Below are positions 39,201-52,910 of a stretch of 64,000 bases of DNA, one piece after another (positions within the stretch are counted from its first letter, which is position 1; each line of letters starts with the position of its first letter). Both the position numbers and the translations under genes were made by a program. The stretch is from Calonectria ilicicola (taxonomy: Eukaryota > Ascomycota > Sordariomycetes > Hypocreales > Nectriaceae): assembly GCA_020809705.1 (NCBI GenBank), contig CP085833.1, positions 2,108,001 to 2,172,000 on the forward strand, given 5' to 3'. Under the pieces are notes generated by a model. It was not told the origin of the DNA and ran no database searches. It saw only the letters and a list, made by a program, of their open reading frames with translations.

Positions 39201-42200
39201 AATCTTATTTTTATTAATATTAAAAATTTATATCTTTATTTAATTTTTATTATTCTTTTTTATATTTATAATAATAATATTATTATAATTATTAAATATT
39301 TATTAAATATTTTTAATTAAACTAAATTTACTTATATCTTTAATATTATAAAAGATTTTTTATTTTAATTTATTATTATATAAAAATATAAGATCTTATA
39401 TACTTTAGCTATTACTATAGATTATTATATCTCTATTTATATTATTAAGTACACTAAAAAACCTCCTATTTAATAAAAAGTAATTAATATATCTTTACAT
39501 TATATTTAAAAGGAGAAGAAGAAATTTAAAATTATAAAATCCACTACCTTTAAAATTAAGTCTAAGTTTATATTTAATAATATACCTTCACTACCCACTA
39601 GCTATAATTATAATAAATATAATAATTACCTTTATAATTATTTTTATAATTATAATTATAGTATTTTTTTCTAAGCACCTATTTACTAAGTTATTATTAA
39701 ATTTTTATTAAGTGCCCTTTAACTATTATTTTAATAATTTATATATATATTTATATTTATAAATATATTAATTAATAATTATTTTATTAATTATTTATTA
39801 TATTTTTATTATATTTTTTATTTTATATTATTATTTTATTTTTTATATATATATTTATATTATTTATAATATTTTTATATTATTTATAAAATATTTTATA
39901 AATATTTAATAAATTCCTATATATTATATTTTACTAATTAATTTATTTATTTAACTTAATAAAATAATTATTCTTTATCTTTCTTATTATTTATAATTTT
40001 CTTTACTTTTTACTTTTCCTCTTTTTCCTTTAATTTAAAAAAAGTAATTATATTTTTATTATTTATTTACTAAGGCTATAATTATAACTCTAATAATAAG
40101 ATTAAGAATATATTATATATATATTAATATTACTTTAGTAAATATATTTTATATATTTATTTCTTTATTCTTTTTGTAATTATTATTTTAATAAATTATA
40201 ATATTAATTTTTTATTTTTAAAATAAAAATATTTAATTAATAATTTAATAATATTTTTTAATTTATATTTCTTAATTTAATAATATTAATTATAATATTT
40301 AGATTATATATTTAATTATATAATATATAATAATTAAGATTATATTATATTCTTTATTATTTATTTAAATATTATTTAATAATTTTATAATAAAATCTAT
40401 ACTAATTTCTTAAAATAAATATATTAGTAGGAGAAGTAGCTATAATTATCTATATAACTTATATTTTAATAAGTATTTATTTTAGTATACTTAATATTTT
40501 ATTATATAATCTTTAATATTATTAACTATATCTTTCTAATAAAACTTATAATTAATTAATTTAAATATCTTATATATTTTTATATACCTTAATCTTAGGT
40601 TATTATAATATTTTTTAAAATTTTATTTTTTATAATATATTAATTTAAAATTATTAATCTTTTTTTATAAAAGAAAATATTTTATTTATTAATTATTTTA
40701 TAAATTTTTTTACTTTTTATTAATAATATTAATTATTAATTTATAATCTTTTAATTAAATCTTTTAAATTATATAAAGATTATAATAAAAATATTATTTT
40801 ATTTTATATAAGTTCTTTTATAATAAGATATAAGATATATTAATTTAAGTTAATAATTCTAATTTTAAATAAATCCTTATAACTTTTTATAATTATTTCT
40901 TATTAAATATTCTTTAAATACTTATTAATATAATCTATTATTTCTTTAATTTATATTATATATTATATTAAATTAAAAAGTCCTAAGACTTAATTTTAAT
41001 CTAAGGATAAGAAAATCTTTCTTAAGCTAACTTAAGTAGCTTATATATATATTTAAGTACTTTTATACTTTTTTTTAAAATTAATAATTATTTATTATAT
41101 ATTTAATAATAATTTATTAATTAATATTAATTTTTTTATTAAAGTAAATAATATATTATAATAAACTATTTTATCTAATATATAATTAAATTTTTTAAAA
41201 AGCTTATTAATAAATTTTTTTTTTTAATTTATATTTAATATTAAAATTAAATAATATAAATTTATATATTTAATAAATAAGTCTTTTTTAAAGATCTTAT
41301 ATAAAGATAGATATTACTTTTATTAAAGTAATATAATCTATTAATAATATAAACTTATTAAATAATTTTAATAAATAATAGCTTTAATATTTTAAATTTT
41401 TTATAATAATTAAAAATTCTTATTAATTTATAATTTAATATTATTTTATATTTATAAATTTTTATAATTAATAAATAATTAATTATTATTAATTTATTTA
41501 TAATTAAAATAATATATTTAAAATAATTTTAATTAATATATTTATTTTTATATATATAAATAATTTAAGATTTTAATATTAAAAAATAATTATTAAATAA
41601 AAAGTATATTAAAGCTCTTTTAATATTTTTTATATTTTTAAAAGTTATATAAATTCTTTTATTTTATAATCTTTTTTATTATCTTTAAATAAGATTATAA
41701 TAAATTTTATAATTTTTAAGTATTTTAAAATAAACTTTTTATAAAAATTATAAAAATTTAAAAAGATTTATATTTTTTTAAAATTAATTAATATAAATTA
41801 CTTAATAATTACTTAAATTTATATTAGATTTATTTTAATCCTCTCTTATATAATAATATAATCTAAAAACTTAATTTTTTATTAGTAAAAGGTATACTTA
41901 GATAATTTAGTATATAATTAAGCTACTTATAATTTTTATAAAATCTTTTTAATATTTTATATATATTAATTTTAATTTTAAAAGTAAATAATAATATTAT
42001 TTAAATATATAATATAATATATATTTAATAATTTAATAAATATTTAATAAATATATATTTATAAAGTAATAGATATATTAATAAGTTTAAATAATATTAT
42101 TATATATTAAAAATAACTTTATTATATATAAAAAGTAATCTTTTAATAATTAATAAATTTAATATTAATATAATAATATATATTTTAAAAATTTATTTTA

Positions 42201-45200
42201 ATAATTTATTTTACTTTTATAAAATAATTTAATAAATTATTAATTAATAATAAAAGATAATAATTTTTAATTATTATTATATTTAATTCTTTATAATTAA
42301 TATATAGTCTTAAGATATTATTTTTCTTAAATATAAAAAGGATTAATACTTTTAGTTTATTAATTAAAAGTTTTATTTAATTACTTATTATATTTCTTAT
42401 AATATAATTTTATAATATTTTTTATTATTTTTTATTAATAAAGTAAATTGATTTATATAATAGTTTTTTTTTTAAAGATTAATAATATATTCTAGTTTTT
42501 TTAATATAAATAATTTCTTTATAATTTTTTTACTAAATATTTATATATTATTTTTTAATTTTATAAATAATATAACTTTTTTTCCTAAATTTTCTTATTA
42601 ATAATAATTATTAATTATTTATTTAATATAAATATACTATAAATATATATTATTTAAATTTATTTATTATTTTTTATTAACTCTTTTATAAAAGATTTTA
42701 TATTTATAATAAAGATTAGCTTATAATTTTATAAATAAGTCTTTATATTTATAATAATACCCTTTTTACTTATTAATTTAGTAGATAATAAAATATTATT
42801 AGCTTTATTAAGTTTAATAATTTTAATAAGTACTTGCTAAATCTTTTATAAAAATCTTTTAAAGTTAATTAAGAAGAAGATTAGCTAATAAACTTATCTT
42901 AGAGGCTTCTTAATTCTATTATAGCTTATAAGACTTAATACCTTTTAATTAACTATCTCTTTAAGCCCTAGCTTAATTATTAGCTTTATGCTAATAAGAT
43001 TAATTTATATATCTATATTTATATTTACTTTAATTATTTTTTTATTAAATATTTAAAAAATAATTATTTTATTTTTAATAATATTCTTTATAAAGATTAT
43101 CTTTAATTTTAATATTAAAATATTAAATTTAATTTTTATATTTTTTTATTTTTTAAAAAATCTAATTTTTTAATTTTAATATTAATAATTTATATTTATA
43201 TTTTTAATTATATTAATTTAATTAAAAATTATTTTATATTTTATTAGAATTAATTATATTTAAGATTAAAATAATCTTATTTATTATTATTAAAATATTA
43301 TAAAATAAAATAACTTTTTATTAAATTCTCTTTAAATATTTATTATTAATAAATATTTAAAATAAAAGAATTTTAAAATCTTTTATTTTAAAATTCTTTT
43401 TTAAATTTTTAATTTTATATATATTTATTTTTTAAATATTTATAATATTAATTTAAAGATTAGAACTTTTTTATACTTTTTTAAATTACCTTTAAATATA
43501 ATCTTTTATTTTAATTATTTTTTAATTATTTAATATTATTATATATATAAGATTATAATTATTCTATCTTATAAATTACTTTCTTAATTTTTTATAATAA
43601 GATTTATAGCCACTTTATTTCCTTTTTAAATTCTTATTTAACTTATAATAATACTAATAGGCTAAATTAAATTTATTTTTTAAATTTTAAATATTTAAAG
43701 ATATATAAATAATACTTTATATATTAAAATAATTTATTAATAATTACTTATTATCTTATTATAAATTTAAAAAATTATCTTTTAATTATATTTTTTAAAA
43801 CTTTAAATTAATATACTTTTTATAAATAAATTTAAAAAATCTTATTAAAAAGAATTATTAAAATTTATAATATAATTTTTTATTAAATTTATAAATAATA
43901 AAAGAATCTAATTATAATTTATTTAATCTTTTATAAATTAAAATAATTTTGTTATAAATTATTTTTTAATTTTATTATATATATTTAATTATTAATTTAT
44001 ATATTAATTATATTATTTTAAAAAATAATATAATTATAAATTAATAATTTATTTTAATCTTTTCTTAATATATAATATAATTAATTTATTATTTTTATAA
44101 TATCTTTATTTAAATTATTTATTATTAAATTATAATTTATAATAAGATTTAAAATTTTTTTCCTTTTATTATATATTTTTTATATAAAATAAATAATAAA
44201 TAATTATTATATCTTATAAATTTATATAATATATCCACTCTCTTTAAACCTTCTTACTTTAATCTTTTTATTAAAAAAGACCTAAGATTATAAGATTTAT
44301 ATTATAAATTTAAAATATAATTATTTAATATATATTTATATTATTATTTATTTAATTTTTTAAACTTTTACTTTATATTTAAATTTAATATTTTTATTTA
44401 TTATTTATTTTATATTTATTTATTAATAAAAATTAAAAGTTTAATTATTAAAATTAATTAATCTTTTATAATATCTAAATATTTTAATAAAATATAGATT
44501 TTTTAAAATAATTTAAATATTATATTTATATATAATATATTTAAAAAATATTTATTATAATTATTTATAATCTATATATTTATAATAATTATATTAATTA
44601 TTTAAAAAAATATAAAAGTTAAAGAATTATAAAGATTATTAATTAAGATAATTTTAAAAGTTATAAAATAGATTATATTATAATATATAGATTTTAATTT
44701 AGTAAGTATTCCTTAATTATTTATTGAAATTCTTTAATAGGCTAAGTAGGTTGTATACTACTTCTAATCATAGTGGCGCTAGGATCTCAATTATCCTTAT
44801 AAAATTAAGTGAGTTATTTTAAGTCTTTTTAAAACCTTTTATTAAATTATACGGTTAAACTTGTGTTATTATTTTAGAAGGTTTATTATATATTTATAAA
44901 ATATATAATAAATTAAATTAAAAAAAGAATTATATTCTTCTTATATTTTAAAAAATAAATAACTAATAAGTTTATTTCTTTTAATATTAATTATATATTA
45001 ATTATTATATTAGATTTTATTTTATAATAGCTATATTAAAGTTATAAATATAGATTTAAATAAGCTAAAAAAATATTTTCCTTCTAAACTTAATAATAAA
45101 TTTATATTTAATTATAAACCTTATTTTTTAATATTATTTTAAATCTTAAATTTAAACTAATATATTTTAAAGAAAAAGATTTATTATATTTTTATTTAAA

Positions 45201-45709
45201 TATTTAATAAGATATTATTAATTTATTTAAAATTAAATATTATAAGTAAGTTATTTTTAATTTATATATATAATATTTATATTAACTTTTATTAATTTAA
45301 AAGCTAAAAGAGAATATATAATAAATTATTTAGCTTTAAATATTAGTTTTGATAAATTAGGGAATAAAAATAATATTAATTAAAATATTAATATTATTAA
45401 TAATAATAATTCTTTTAATGAAAATGTTTTTATAGGTAATAATTTTAAAGAAGATGAATATATTATTTATTTAAATGAATCTTATATTTTTAAAAAAATT
45501 AGTTTTATTATATTAATATTAATTTCTTTTAGACTAAGGTTTTGGAATATTAGAAAACTAATATATCTAGATTTCTAAATTTAGCTGTTTTAGCTAAAAA
45601 ATATTTAATTATTCTAGTTACATTAGCTGCTATAAAAAGTACTTTTTCCATTAATAATAATATTACTATTAAGCCTAAAAATCATTTAAATCTTAATATT
45701 ATAAAGTAA
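36204..45709 (+). pseudogene. hAT transposase gene, RIP-damaged and interrupted
   Basis: ATG at 36204 opens 59 codons (MDSNSDYNLNLDISESN...) before a TAA that was probably CAA. After a likely intron ending TTTTTAG at about 36,516, HNYFKVEKAKGF and YYKFKCPKI resemble a BED-type zinc finger. Gypsy copy 2 interrupts at 38,041. Beyond it, NIILNLKFKLIYFKEKD (about 45,125-45,190) matches the conserved hAT core (LNPxxKLxYF). At 45536-45709, KVLEY*KTNISRF is followed by LNLAVLAKKYLIILVTLAA and then KSTFSINNNITIKPKNHL. This is the hAT C-terminal dimerisation domain, with W changed to stop (TGG to TAG). The gene is non-functional. Confidence 0.85.
38041..44801 (-). mobile_element. Complete Ty3/gypsy LTR retrotransposon, copy 2
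   Basis: A 6761-bp sister of 18013-24751 with 174-bp LTRs at 38041-38214 and 44628-44801 and the exact 5-bp duplication AAATT (38036-38040 and 44802-44806). Collinear along its whole length with copy 1. The minus strand near 42,345-42,190 reads FIFKKNNILRLYINYKELN, the same reverse-transcriptase block. It lies inside the hAT transposase gene, so it arrived later than the hAT. It is generally more AT-shifted than copy 1, except the outer part of the LTR at 38,047-38,075 (GGTCATTAACCAGGGTGATC). Confidence 0.93.
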
Positions 45710-45789
45710 ATTATCATTAATTGTATCCTATTAGTTATTTAATTGAACTGTTATTTATATTTCCTATTCTAGTATAGTATCTATTTGAA

Positions 45790-48360
45790 AGTATCCATAC
45801 CTTGCACTTCCCTCCTATATTTAAGTTCTATAGCTAGTGTTGTTAGTAGACTTACTAAGAATATACTAAAACTTTAATAAAAGTACAATTACCTTTAATT
45901 TTAAAGCTAATAATTATTAATCTAAGAATAAAGAATCTACTAATTCTTAATCTTATTTTGAATAATATTATATTTTTTATGAAATTTATATTTTTTAAAA
46001 ATAATAATAATAATTTTAATAATTTTAATAATTTTAATAATTTTAATAATTTTAATAATTTTAATAATTTTAATAATTTTAATAATTTTAATAATTTTAA
46101 TAATTTTAATAATTTTAATAATTTTAATATTAATATTTATATTAAATTAATAATTAAAAATATTTAAATTTTTATTTATTTAAATATTTAAGTATTTATT
46201 GATAAAAAAGTTTTATTTATTATTTAATTTTATATTATATTAAAATTTAATTTTAATTTTAATATTATTTTATAAATTTTAAAATATAAATTAAAATAAA
46301 TAATTTATTTAAAAAATATTATAATTTAATATAATATTTTTAAAAATATTATTAAAATTTATTTATTAAAAAATAATTATAAAATAAAAAAAATTAAAAA
46401 TAATATATATATATATATATTATTATAAATTATTTTTATATTTTTATTAAAATAAATAATAAAATTATATTAAATAATAAATAATTATATAATAAAATTA
46501 TTATATAATTTAAAATAAAATTAATTAATTACTATATTTTATAATATAATAATTTAAATAAATTAATAAAAATTATTATTATTATTTTTTATAATTATTA
46601 AAATAATTATTTAAATTATTTAATATTAATTAATTTTATTAATTTATTAAAAAAATTTTATCTATTTATTAATATTTTAATTATTAAAAATATTATTTTT
46701 ATAAAAAATATAATTAAATAAGTAAATATAATATATATAATTAAATTATATATATAAATATTAATAATTTTTATTAAATATTTTTTTAATATATTAATTA
46801 TAATAATTTTTATAAAATTAATTTTATTAATTATTTAATAAAATCTTTATATAATAAAAATAAAAAATTTATAAAAATTAAAAAATATAAAATATAATAA
46901 ATAAATAAAAATATTTTTAATTAAAAGAATTTATAATTAATAATTAAATTTTCCTTAATCTTTAAATCTTTAGTTTTTTTTGATATTTAATTTTTTATAA
47001 ATTTTATATTTAATATTTTATTATTATAAAAGTTTTTATATTTAATTTTTTTTAAAAGAAAGTAAATAAATAAAATAAAAATAAATAAAAATAAAAATAA
47101 AAATAAAAATAATATTATTATATTTATATAATAATAAAATAATAATAAAAATAAATATAATAAAAAATTAATTAATTTATATATTTTAAATAAATATATA
47201 AAATAATAAATATTAATATAATATAATATTAACTTTTGTATATATAAAAAAAATAATATAATTTTACTTTAAAAATTATAAATAATAATTGAATAAAAAT
47301 ATTATAATTAATATTATTTAAAAAAAAATTAATTCTAAAAATATCTTTAATTTATAAATTAATCTTTTAAAATTATAATTATATCTTATTTTATTTAAAA
47401 TAATAATAAATAATCTTAAAATTAAAAATACTTTAATTTATATTAAAAATATAATCTTAAGTATAAATAATATAATTATAAATTTTCTAAAAATAATATA
47501 AAAAATCTTTAAAAAATTTATAAAATAGTAATATAAAGGCTATTTTTAAATTAGATATTATTTTTTAATATTTAAAATAATAAAAATAATAATAATTTTT
47601 AAATTTAATAAAAGAAATATATTTTTATTAAGATTATAGAAATTAATACTTTTATTTTTTTATATAGGAAAAAGATTAAAAAGATTAATTAAATATTATT
47701 TTATATATATAATAATTATAAAATAAATCTTATATTTATAATAATTTAATATATTATTTAAAAAATTAATAATAGATTTTATAATAATTTTTATATATAA
47801 TATTAAATAAACTTTAAAAAATAAATAAATAATTATATTTATTATAATTAATACTTAAAGTATATTTAATATAATATTAAGAAATAAATTCATATATAGA
47901 TTTTATTTATAAAAGTAATTAATTTAAATTATATTATAAACTATCTCTTTTATAATAAATAAAATAATAAAAATTAAAATTTAAAATATAATAATTAAAA
48001 TTAAATTATTTAAATATAAATTTTTATAAAAATTTTTTATATTATTAATTTTTTTATTATATATAAAATTAATTTATAAATTAAAATAATTAAATTTTTT
48101 TAAAAAATTAAAATAAATTTACTTTAATATTATTAAGTATAATAAATATATAAATAATATAATAATTCTTTCAATTAATAATAATTTATATTAAATAATT
48201 TAAAATATTATATACAATTTAAATAAATTTATTAAATAAAATAAAAAAATAAAATTATTTTTAATTTAAATAAAATAAAGATTATATATTTTAATTATAA
48301 ATAAAATAATAATATTAATTTATTAATATTTTATAAAAATATATCAAAGATAGTTAATAA
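45790..48360. mobile_element. Family E element, inverted degraded copy 2
   Basis: It begins with the inverse of the conserved family E end (CTTGCACTTCCCTCCTATAT) and runs collinear, inverted, with about 12,640 down to 9600. It contains the longest version of the 9-bp minisatellite. The inner end is not defined. Confidence 0.55.
46010..46128. repeat. 9-bp minisatellite (AATTTTAAT), about 13 units
   Basis: Perfect AATTTTAAT units account for the only open frame of more than 60 codons in the whole AT-rich block (a repeated NNF peptide, 45958-46167). The frame follows from the repeat length being a multiple of three and is not a gene. Confidence 0.92.
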
Positions 48361-48619
48361 GATATTTTATTAGTTAAATATTTTATTAATTAATTAAATT
48401 ATAAAAATTTAATATTAAAAATTTATAACTTATATATATTATTTTAATAAAAATTATTTACTTATTTATAAAATAAAATATAATATATTTAAAAAATTAA
48501 ATTATAAAATCTTTAAATTTTAAAAATTTATATATTTTACTTTTAAAATATTATATTCTAAATTCTTTTATTTTTCTTTACTTATTTACTTTTTATAAAA
48601 TTTATTTAAAAAAATATAA

Positions 48620-48780
48620 TAAAACTTTTTTTAAATAATTAAAGTAAATTTTATTTTTTCAATTATTTTAAAATATATATAAAATCTAGCTTTAAGGATT
48701 TCATAATTTAATATTATAAACAATATTATTAATTATTATTATAAAGAAAGTAAATTATTATTTTAAAGTAGTTGTATAGT
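48620..48780. mobile_element. Fragment of the foldback element arm
   Basis: TTTATTTTTTCAATTATTTT through TAAAGTAGTTGTATAG aligns with the arm sequence at about 15,480-15,620. It directly abuts the NLR-A copy at 48,784. Confidence 0.55.
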
Positions 48781-48783
48781 TTA

Positions 48784-49428
48784 AAAAAGAAAAATATTAA
48801 TAAGATTATAAGACTTAAAAGTATACCTTATAATAAACTTTTAAATCTATTAATATAATTATCCTTATATTAATTTTAAAGTTTAAAAATAATATAAAAT
48901 AAAAAAACCTTAATAATTAGAAATCTTATATAATAAAAAAAGAATTTTTTATTAATTAGAAATATAGTAATATATACTTAAATAAATCTTTAAATATATA
49001 CTTTTAAATATATATATATATATATAATTAAAATATTTATTATTAAATAATATATTATTTATATTAATAATAATTTTTTAAAAATTAAATTTATAATTAA
49101 ATATATTAATTAATTAATTTAAATTAATAAAATTAATTTTAATAAATTTAATTAAAAATATTTTAAAATATTTAAAAATAAAAGATCTTTTTTAAATAAT
49201 AAATAAAAAAGATTTTTAAAAGAAATAAATAATAAAAGATATAAATAGATTTATATATTAAATAAAATAATTAAAAGTATTAAATAATAGAAGGAAAAGG
49301 AAGGAAAAAAGTAGGAAAGATTGCTTTTAAATAGATATTATATTAGAATAAGAAATATAAATAATAGTTTAATTAAATAATTAATAAAATATGATTAGTG
49401 TGATAGAATATAAGTAGTAATATTATTT
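48784..49428 (-). mobile_element. NLR-A element, degraded copy lacking its extreme 3' end
   Basis: The copy starts within the conserved end (AAAAAGAAAAATATTAATAAG), lacking the first about 20 bases, and runs to ATTAGTGTGATAGAATATAAG near 49,420. The internal order matches 14222-15045. Confidence 0.65.
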
Positions 49429-50082
49429 ATATTGTTTATTTAGTATATTTTAATTATTATATTTAAAGGTTTTATTTAATATATATTTAAAAAAAATTAT
49501 TTAAATATATATTATTATATTTTTAATTAAAAATTCATTTTTTTATTATATGAGATTTTTAATTATTAAGGTTTTTTTATTTTATATTATCTTTAAGCTT
49601 TAAAGTTAATATAAGGGTAATTATACTAATAATACTTTTCTTCTCTTTACTTATATAAAAGCCTAACTATTTAGTAAGATTAAGTGAATATATTAAGTTA
49701 AGCTTATAATATAAATAGAAAGCTAAAATTAGAAAGTTACTTGATGTTATAATAACCTAAAAATATATTTTTCTAATACCTTAATAAAAAACTTTATTAA
49801 AGCTTAATATTAAAAAATATTTATTACATTAATCTAAATTATTTAATTTAAATTATCTTTCTTTTTACTTTATAAACTAAAAATAATCTTTATATATATA
49901 ATTATTTATAAATACTTTTAATATTCTATTATTATTAAAACTCTATATATATATAATTTTTAATAATAATAAATATATAAAGCTTTATTTTTATTAAAAT
50001 AAAATTAAATAAATCTAACTTTTAATTATATTTTAAGTAATTAAAATATTAGATTTATTTTAATAGAATATTTTATTCATTA

Positions 50083-50187
50083 GTTGATTGTATCTTAGTC
50101 GGGCGAATTATATAGCTAAACTTAATTGTATTTACCACTATTATAACTTTAGAGCTCCCTCTAGATTAGAGCTTACAATTTATCACA
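50083..50187 (+). mobile_element. Short truncated NLR-F insertion with 13-bp TSD
   Basis: A 105-bp insert lies between ATTTTATTCATTA (50070-50082) and ATTTTATTTATTA (50188-50200), which differ by one C/T. It keeps moderate GC (TATCTTAGTCGGGCGAATTA, AGAGCTCCCTCTAGATTAG). It has the same fixed end as 27339-27455 and a different truncation point. Confidence 0.8.
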
Positions 50188-50486
50188 ATTTTATTTATTA
50201 TTAAAAAAAGCTTTTTAAAAATTTATTTATAAATTAAATAATAATATTTTTTAAATAAATAATAATATTAATTTTTTATAAATATTAAAAGTAATAAAAT
50301 ATAATAATTATAATAATTATTAAATTAAGTAGTAATAATTAATATAATTAATTAAATATTTAAAGATAAATAGTAATGAATTAATAAGAGATTAGGTAAC
50401 TTATAAAATAAAGGTTTTTATATATAATTTATTAAGGTAGTAATAAATATTTTATAATATATTACTTTAATATTAACTTTCCTTAG

Positions 50487-50594
50487 TAAGGAATACTAAT
50501 AAATTTAAAAGTCTATTATAAGGTGTACTTTTAGGTTTTATAATTTTATTAGTATCTTTCTTTCCTAAGAGAAAGAAAATAATTATATAAAAGA
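50487..50594 (+). mobile_element. NLR-A 3'-end fragment
   Basis: AAAAGTCTATTATAAGGTGT through CTTTCCTAAGAGAAAGAAAA to TATATAAAAGA is the terminal 100 bp of the family. It abuts a foldback tip (CTTTCCTTAGTAAGGA) at about 50,480-50,498. Confidence 0.65.
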
Positions 50595-51349
50595 TAAAAA
50601 ATAATTTAAAAATTAATTATTAAAAATAAGTATATTAAAATAATATATAAGTTTAATTTTTAAATAATTATATATACTTTTATTTAACTTATTATTAAAA
50701 TAAACTAAAGTAATTATAATTAATATAACTAATTAAAATTAAATTAATTTATAAATTAATTAATTTTATTTAAAAGAAAAACAAGTTTAAATAATTAATA
50801 AAATAAAAGGGTTTTATATATATTTTAGTAAGAAATTAATAAATACTTTATAATATATTACTTTAATACTAGCTTTCCTTAGTAAGAATCTTAAATTTTA
50901 TGTTTAAGTAAATAATATATTTAATAAATTATTAATAAATTAAATTTAATTTTTTTATTAATTTATTTTTAATATTATTATCTTATAAAAAAATTAATCT
51001 TTTTTAAAAAATAATTATAATATAAATAAAATAAAAAAAATTTAATAATTACATTTTTATTAAATATTAAAAAAATTTTTTTTTAAATATTTAAATAAAT
51101 ATTATTTAATTTTAAAATTTGATTATATAAAATCTATTTATATATATATAATATTTTTTTTAAATTTTATTTATTTAATTTTTATATTTATTATTAACAA
51201 TATTAATTATAAAATTCGTTTTTTTTAAATTTAAATTTCTTATATTTTTATATTTTTTTTTAAAAGTTTAATATTTTTTTTTAATAAAATTTTAATTATT
51301 TATATTAAAATTATTAATAAAAATATAAAATATTTAAAACTTATTTTAG

Positions 51350-51960
51350 TAAATTATAAGCTCTAACTTAAAGGGAGCTTTAAAGTTATAATAGTAGTAA
51401 ATATAATTAAATTTAACTATATAATTTACTTAATTAAAATATAATTAACTTTATAATAAGATTATTTTTATAAAAACTTAAATAATTATATTTAAAATAA
51501 CTTCCTTTATTAAAACTATAAATCTTAATATATATCCTTTATTATCTTTAATATAATATTATTTAAATATTATATTTTTTATAATTAAAACTATTTATTT
51601 ATTAAAAAATATATTAATAATACTTTTTATAAATAATTATCTTTTATATTATATATTAAATATTAATTAAAATTTATTAAAAATATACTAAATATAAATA
51701 TTTATATTTTTAAATTTATAATTATTTAAAAAATAAGACTTATTATATATAAGCTTTAAATATTTTAATTTTATATTTTTAATTTTAATATAAATAATTA
51801 AAATTTTATTAAAAAAAATATAAAATTATAAAAAATATTATATAAAAGTATAATAGATTTATATTTAAGGGGCTAGATTTAATAAAAAAGAGTTTTATTA
51901 TAAATATTTATAATAATAAATATAAAAATTAATTAAATAAAATTAAAGATAAAATAAGGT
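51350..51960 (-). mobile_element. NLR-F element, degraded copy
   Basis: The copy starts AGTAAATTATAAGCTCTAAC (inverse of the family 3' end) and continues collinear with 25,960 back to about 25,300. It is followed by a fragment carrying the NLR-A 5' end (51,990-52,305, ending GAATATAAGTAGTG). Confidence 0.65.
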
Positions 51961-52299
51961 TTATTTATAATAATTATAAATATTTATTATAAGATTTATA
52001 TTTTTTTTAAAATAAAATTTATAAAGAAAAATAAAATCTTTATTTAAAAATCATAATAAATAATAAAATTAATATGAAAATATTTAAAAATAAAGGATTT
52101 TTTAAAAAATAAATAATAAAAAATATAAATAGATTTATATATTAAATAAAATAATTAAAAGTATTAAATAATAAAAAAAAGGAAAAAAAAGGGTAAAAAG
52201 ATTATTTTTAAATAAGTATTATATTAAAATAGGAAATATAAATAATAGTTCAATTAAATAATTAATAGAATATAATTAGTACAATAGAATATAAGTAGT

Positions 52300-52910
52300 G
52301 TTATTATTAATATATTTTTTAATATTTAAATAATTTAAATTATAATTTTAAAGAATATAATATTTAAATAATATTATATTAAAAATAATAAAAAATATAT
52401 ATTAGAATTTATAATTTTAATAAAGGAAATTATTTTAAATATAATTATTTAAGTTTTTATTAAAATAATTTTATTATAAATTAATTATATTTTAATTAAA
52501 TAAATTATATAATTAAATTTAATTATATTTATTATTATTATAACTTCAAAGCTCCTTTTAAATTAAAGCTTATAATTTATTAAAATTAAAATAATATTTA
52601 AATTAATATAAATTATAAATATAAATTATAAATAAAAAATTTTAAAAATTAATAAAAAATTAAAAAAATATTATAAAAGAATTTTAAAAATTAAATAAAA
52701 ATATTATAAAAAAATAATTTAAAAATTTATAAAATATTTTATATATTATTTAAAAATGTTAAAAATATTCTTAAAAATATAATATTAAATAAAATTAATT
52801 ACATCTTAATTAAATAAATTATATGATTAAACTTAATTATATTTACTATTCTTGTAACTTTAAAGCTCTCTTTAAATTAAAGCTTATAATTTACTAAAAT
52901 AATATTAAAT
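52300..52910 (+). mobile_element. Two NLR-F 3' ends in tandem
   Basis: Recognisable family ends (AACTTCAAAGCTCCTTTTAA and AACTTTAAAGCTCTCTTTAA, each followed by AATTTACTAAAA-type termini) lie at about 52,440-52,590 and 52,790-52,910, separated by about 200 bp of A/T-only sequence. Target duplications were not resolved. Confidence 0.5.

Larger units (their letters stand above)
35259..45715 (+). mobile_element. hAT DNA transposon split by a gypsy insertion
   Basis: The left end is placed where foldback-derived sequence stops and TTAGGGTTATGATTTTAG begins. The next 130 bp hold at least six copies of AGTAATTA/TTAGTAATTACTAA-type motifs, like hAT subterminal binding sites. Three further tandem arrays precede the transposase ATG at 36204. 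The gene is interrupted by gypsy copy 2 (38041-44801, TSD AAATT) and ends at 45709. The right terminus is missing: NLR-A-like sequence begins near 45,716. Without its right end the 8-bp target duplication cannot be tested. Confidence 0.75.

Noticed and set aside
45958..46167. 69-codon open frame of repeated Asn-Asn-Phe
   Set aside because: It is produced by the 9-bp minisatellite AATTTTAAT, whose length is a multiple of three. No gene context or conservation.
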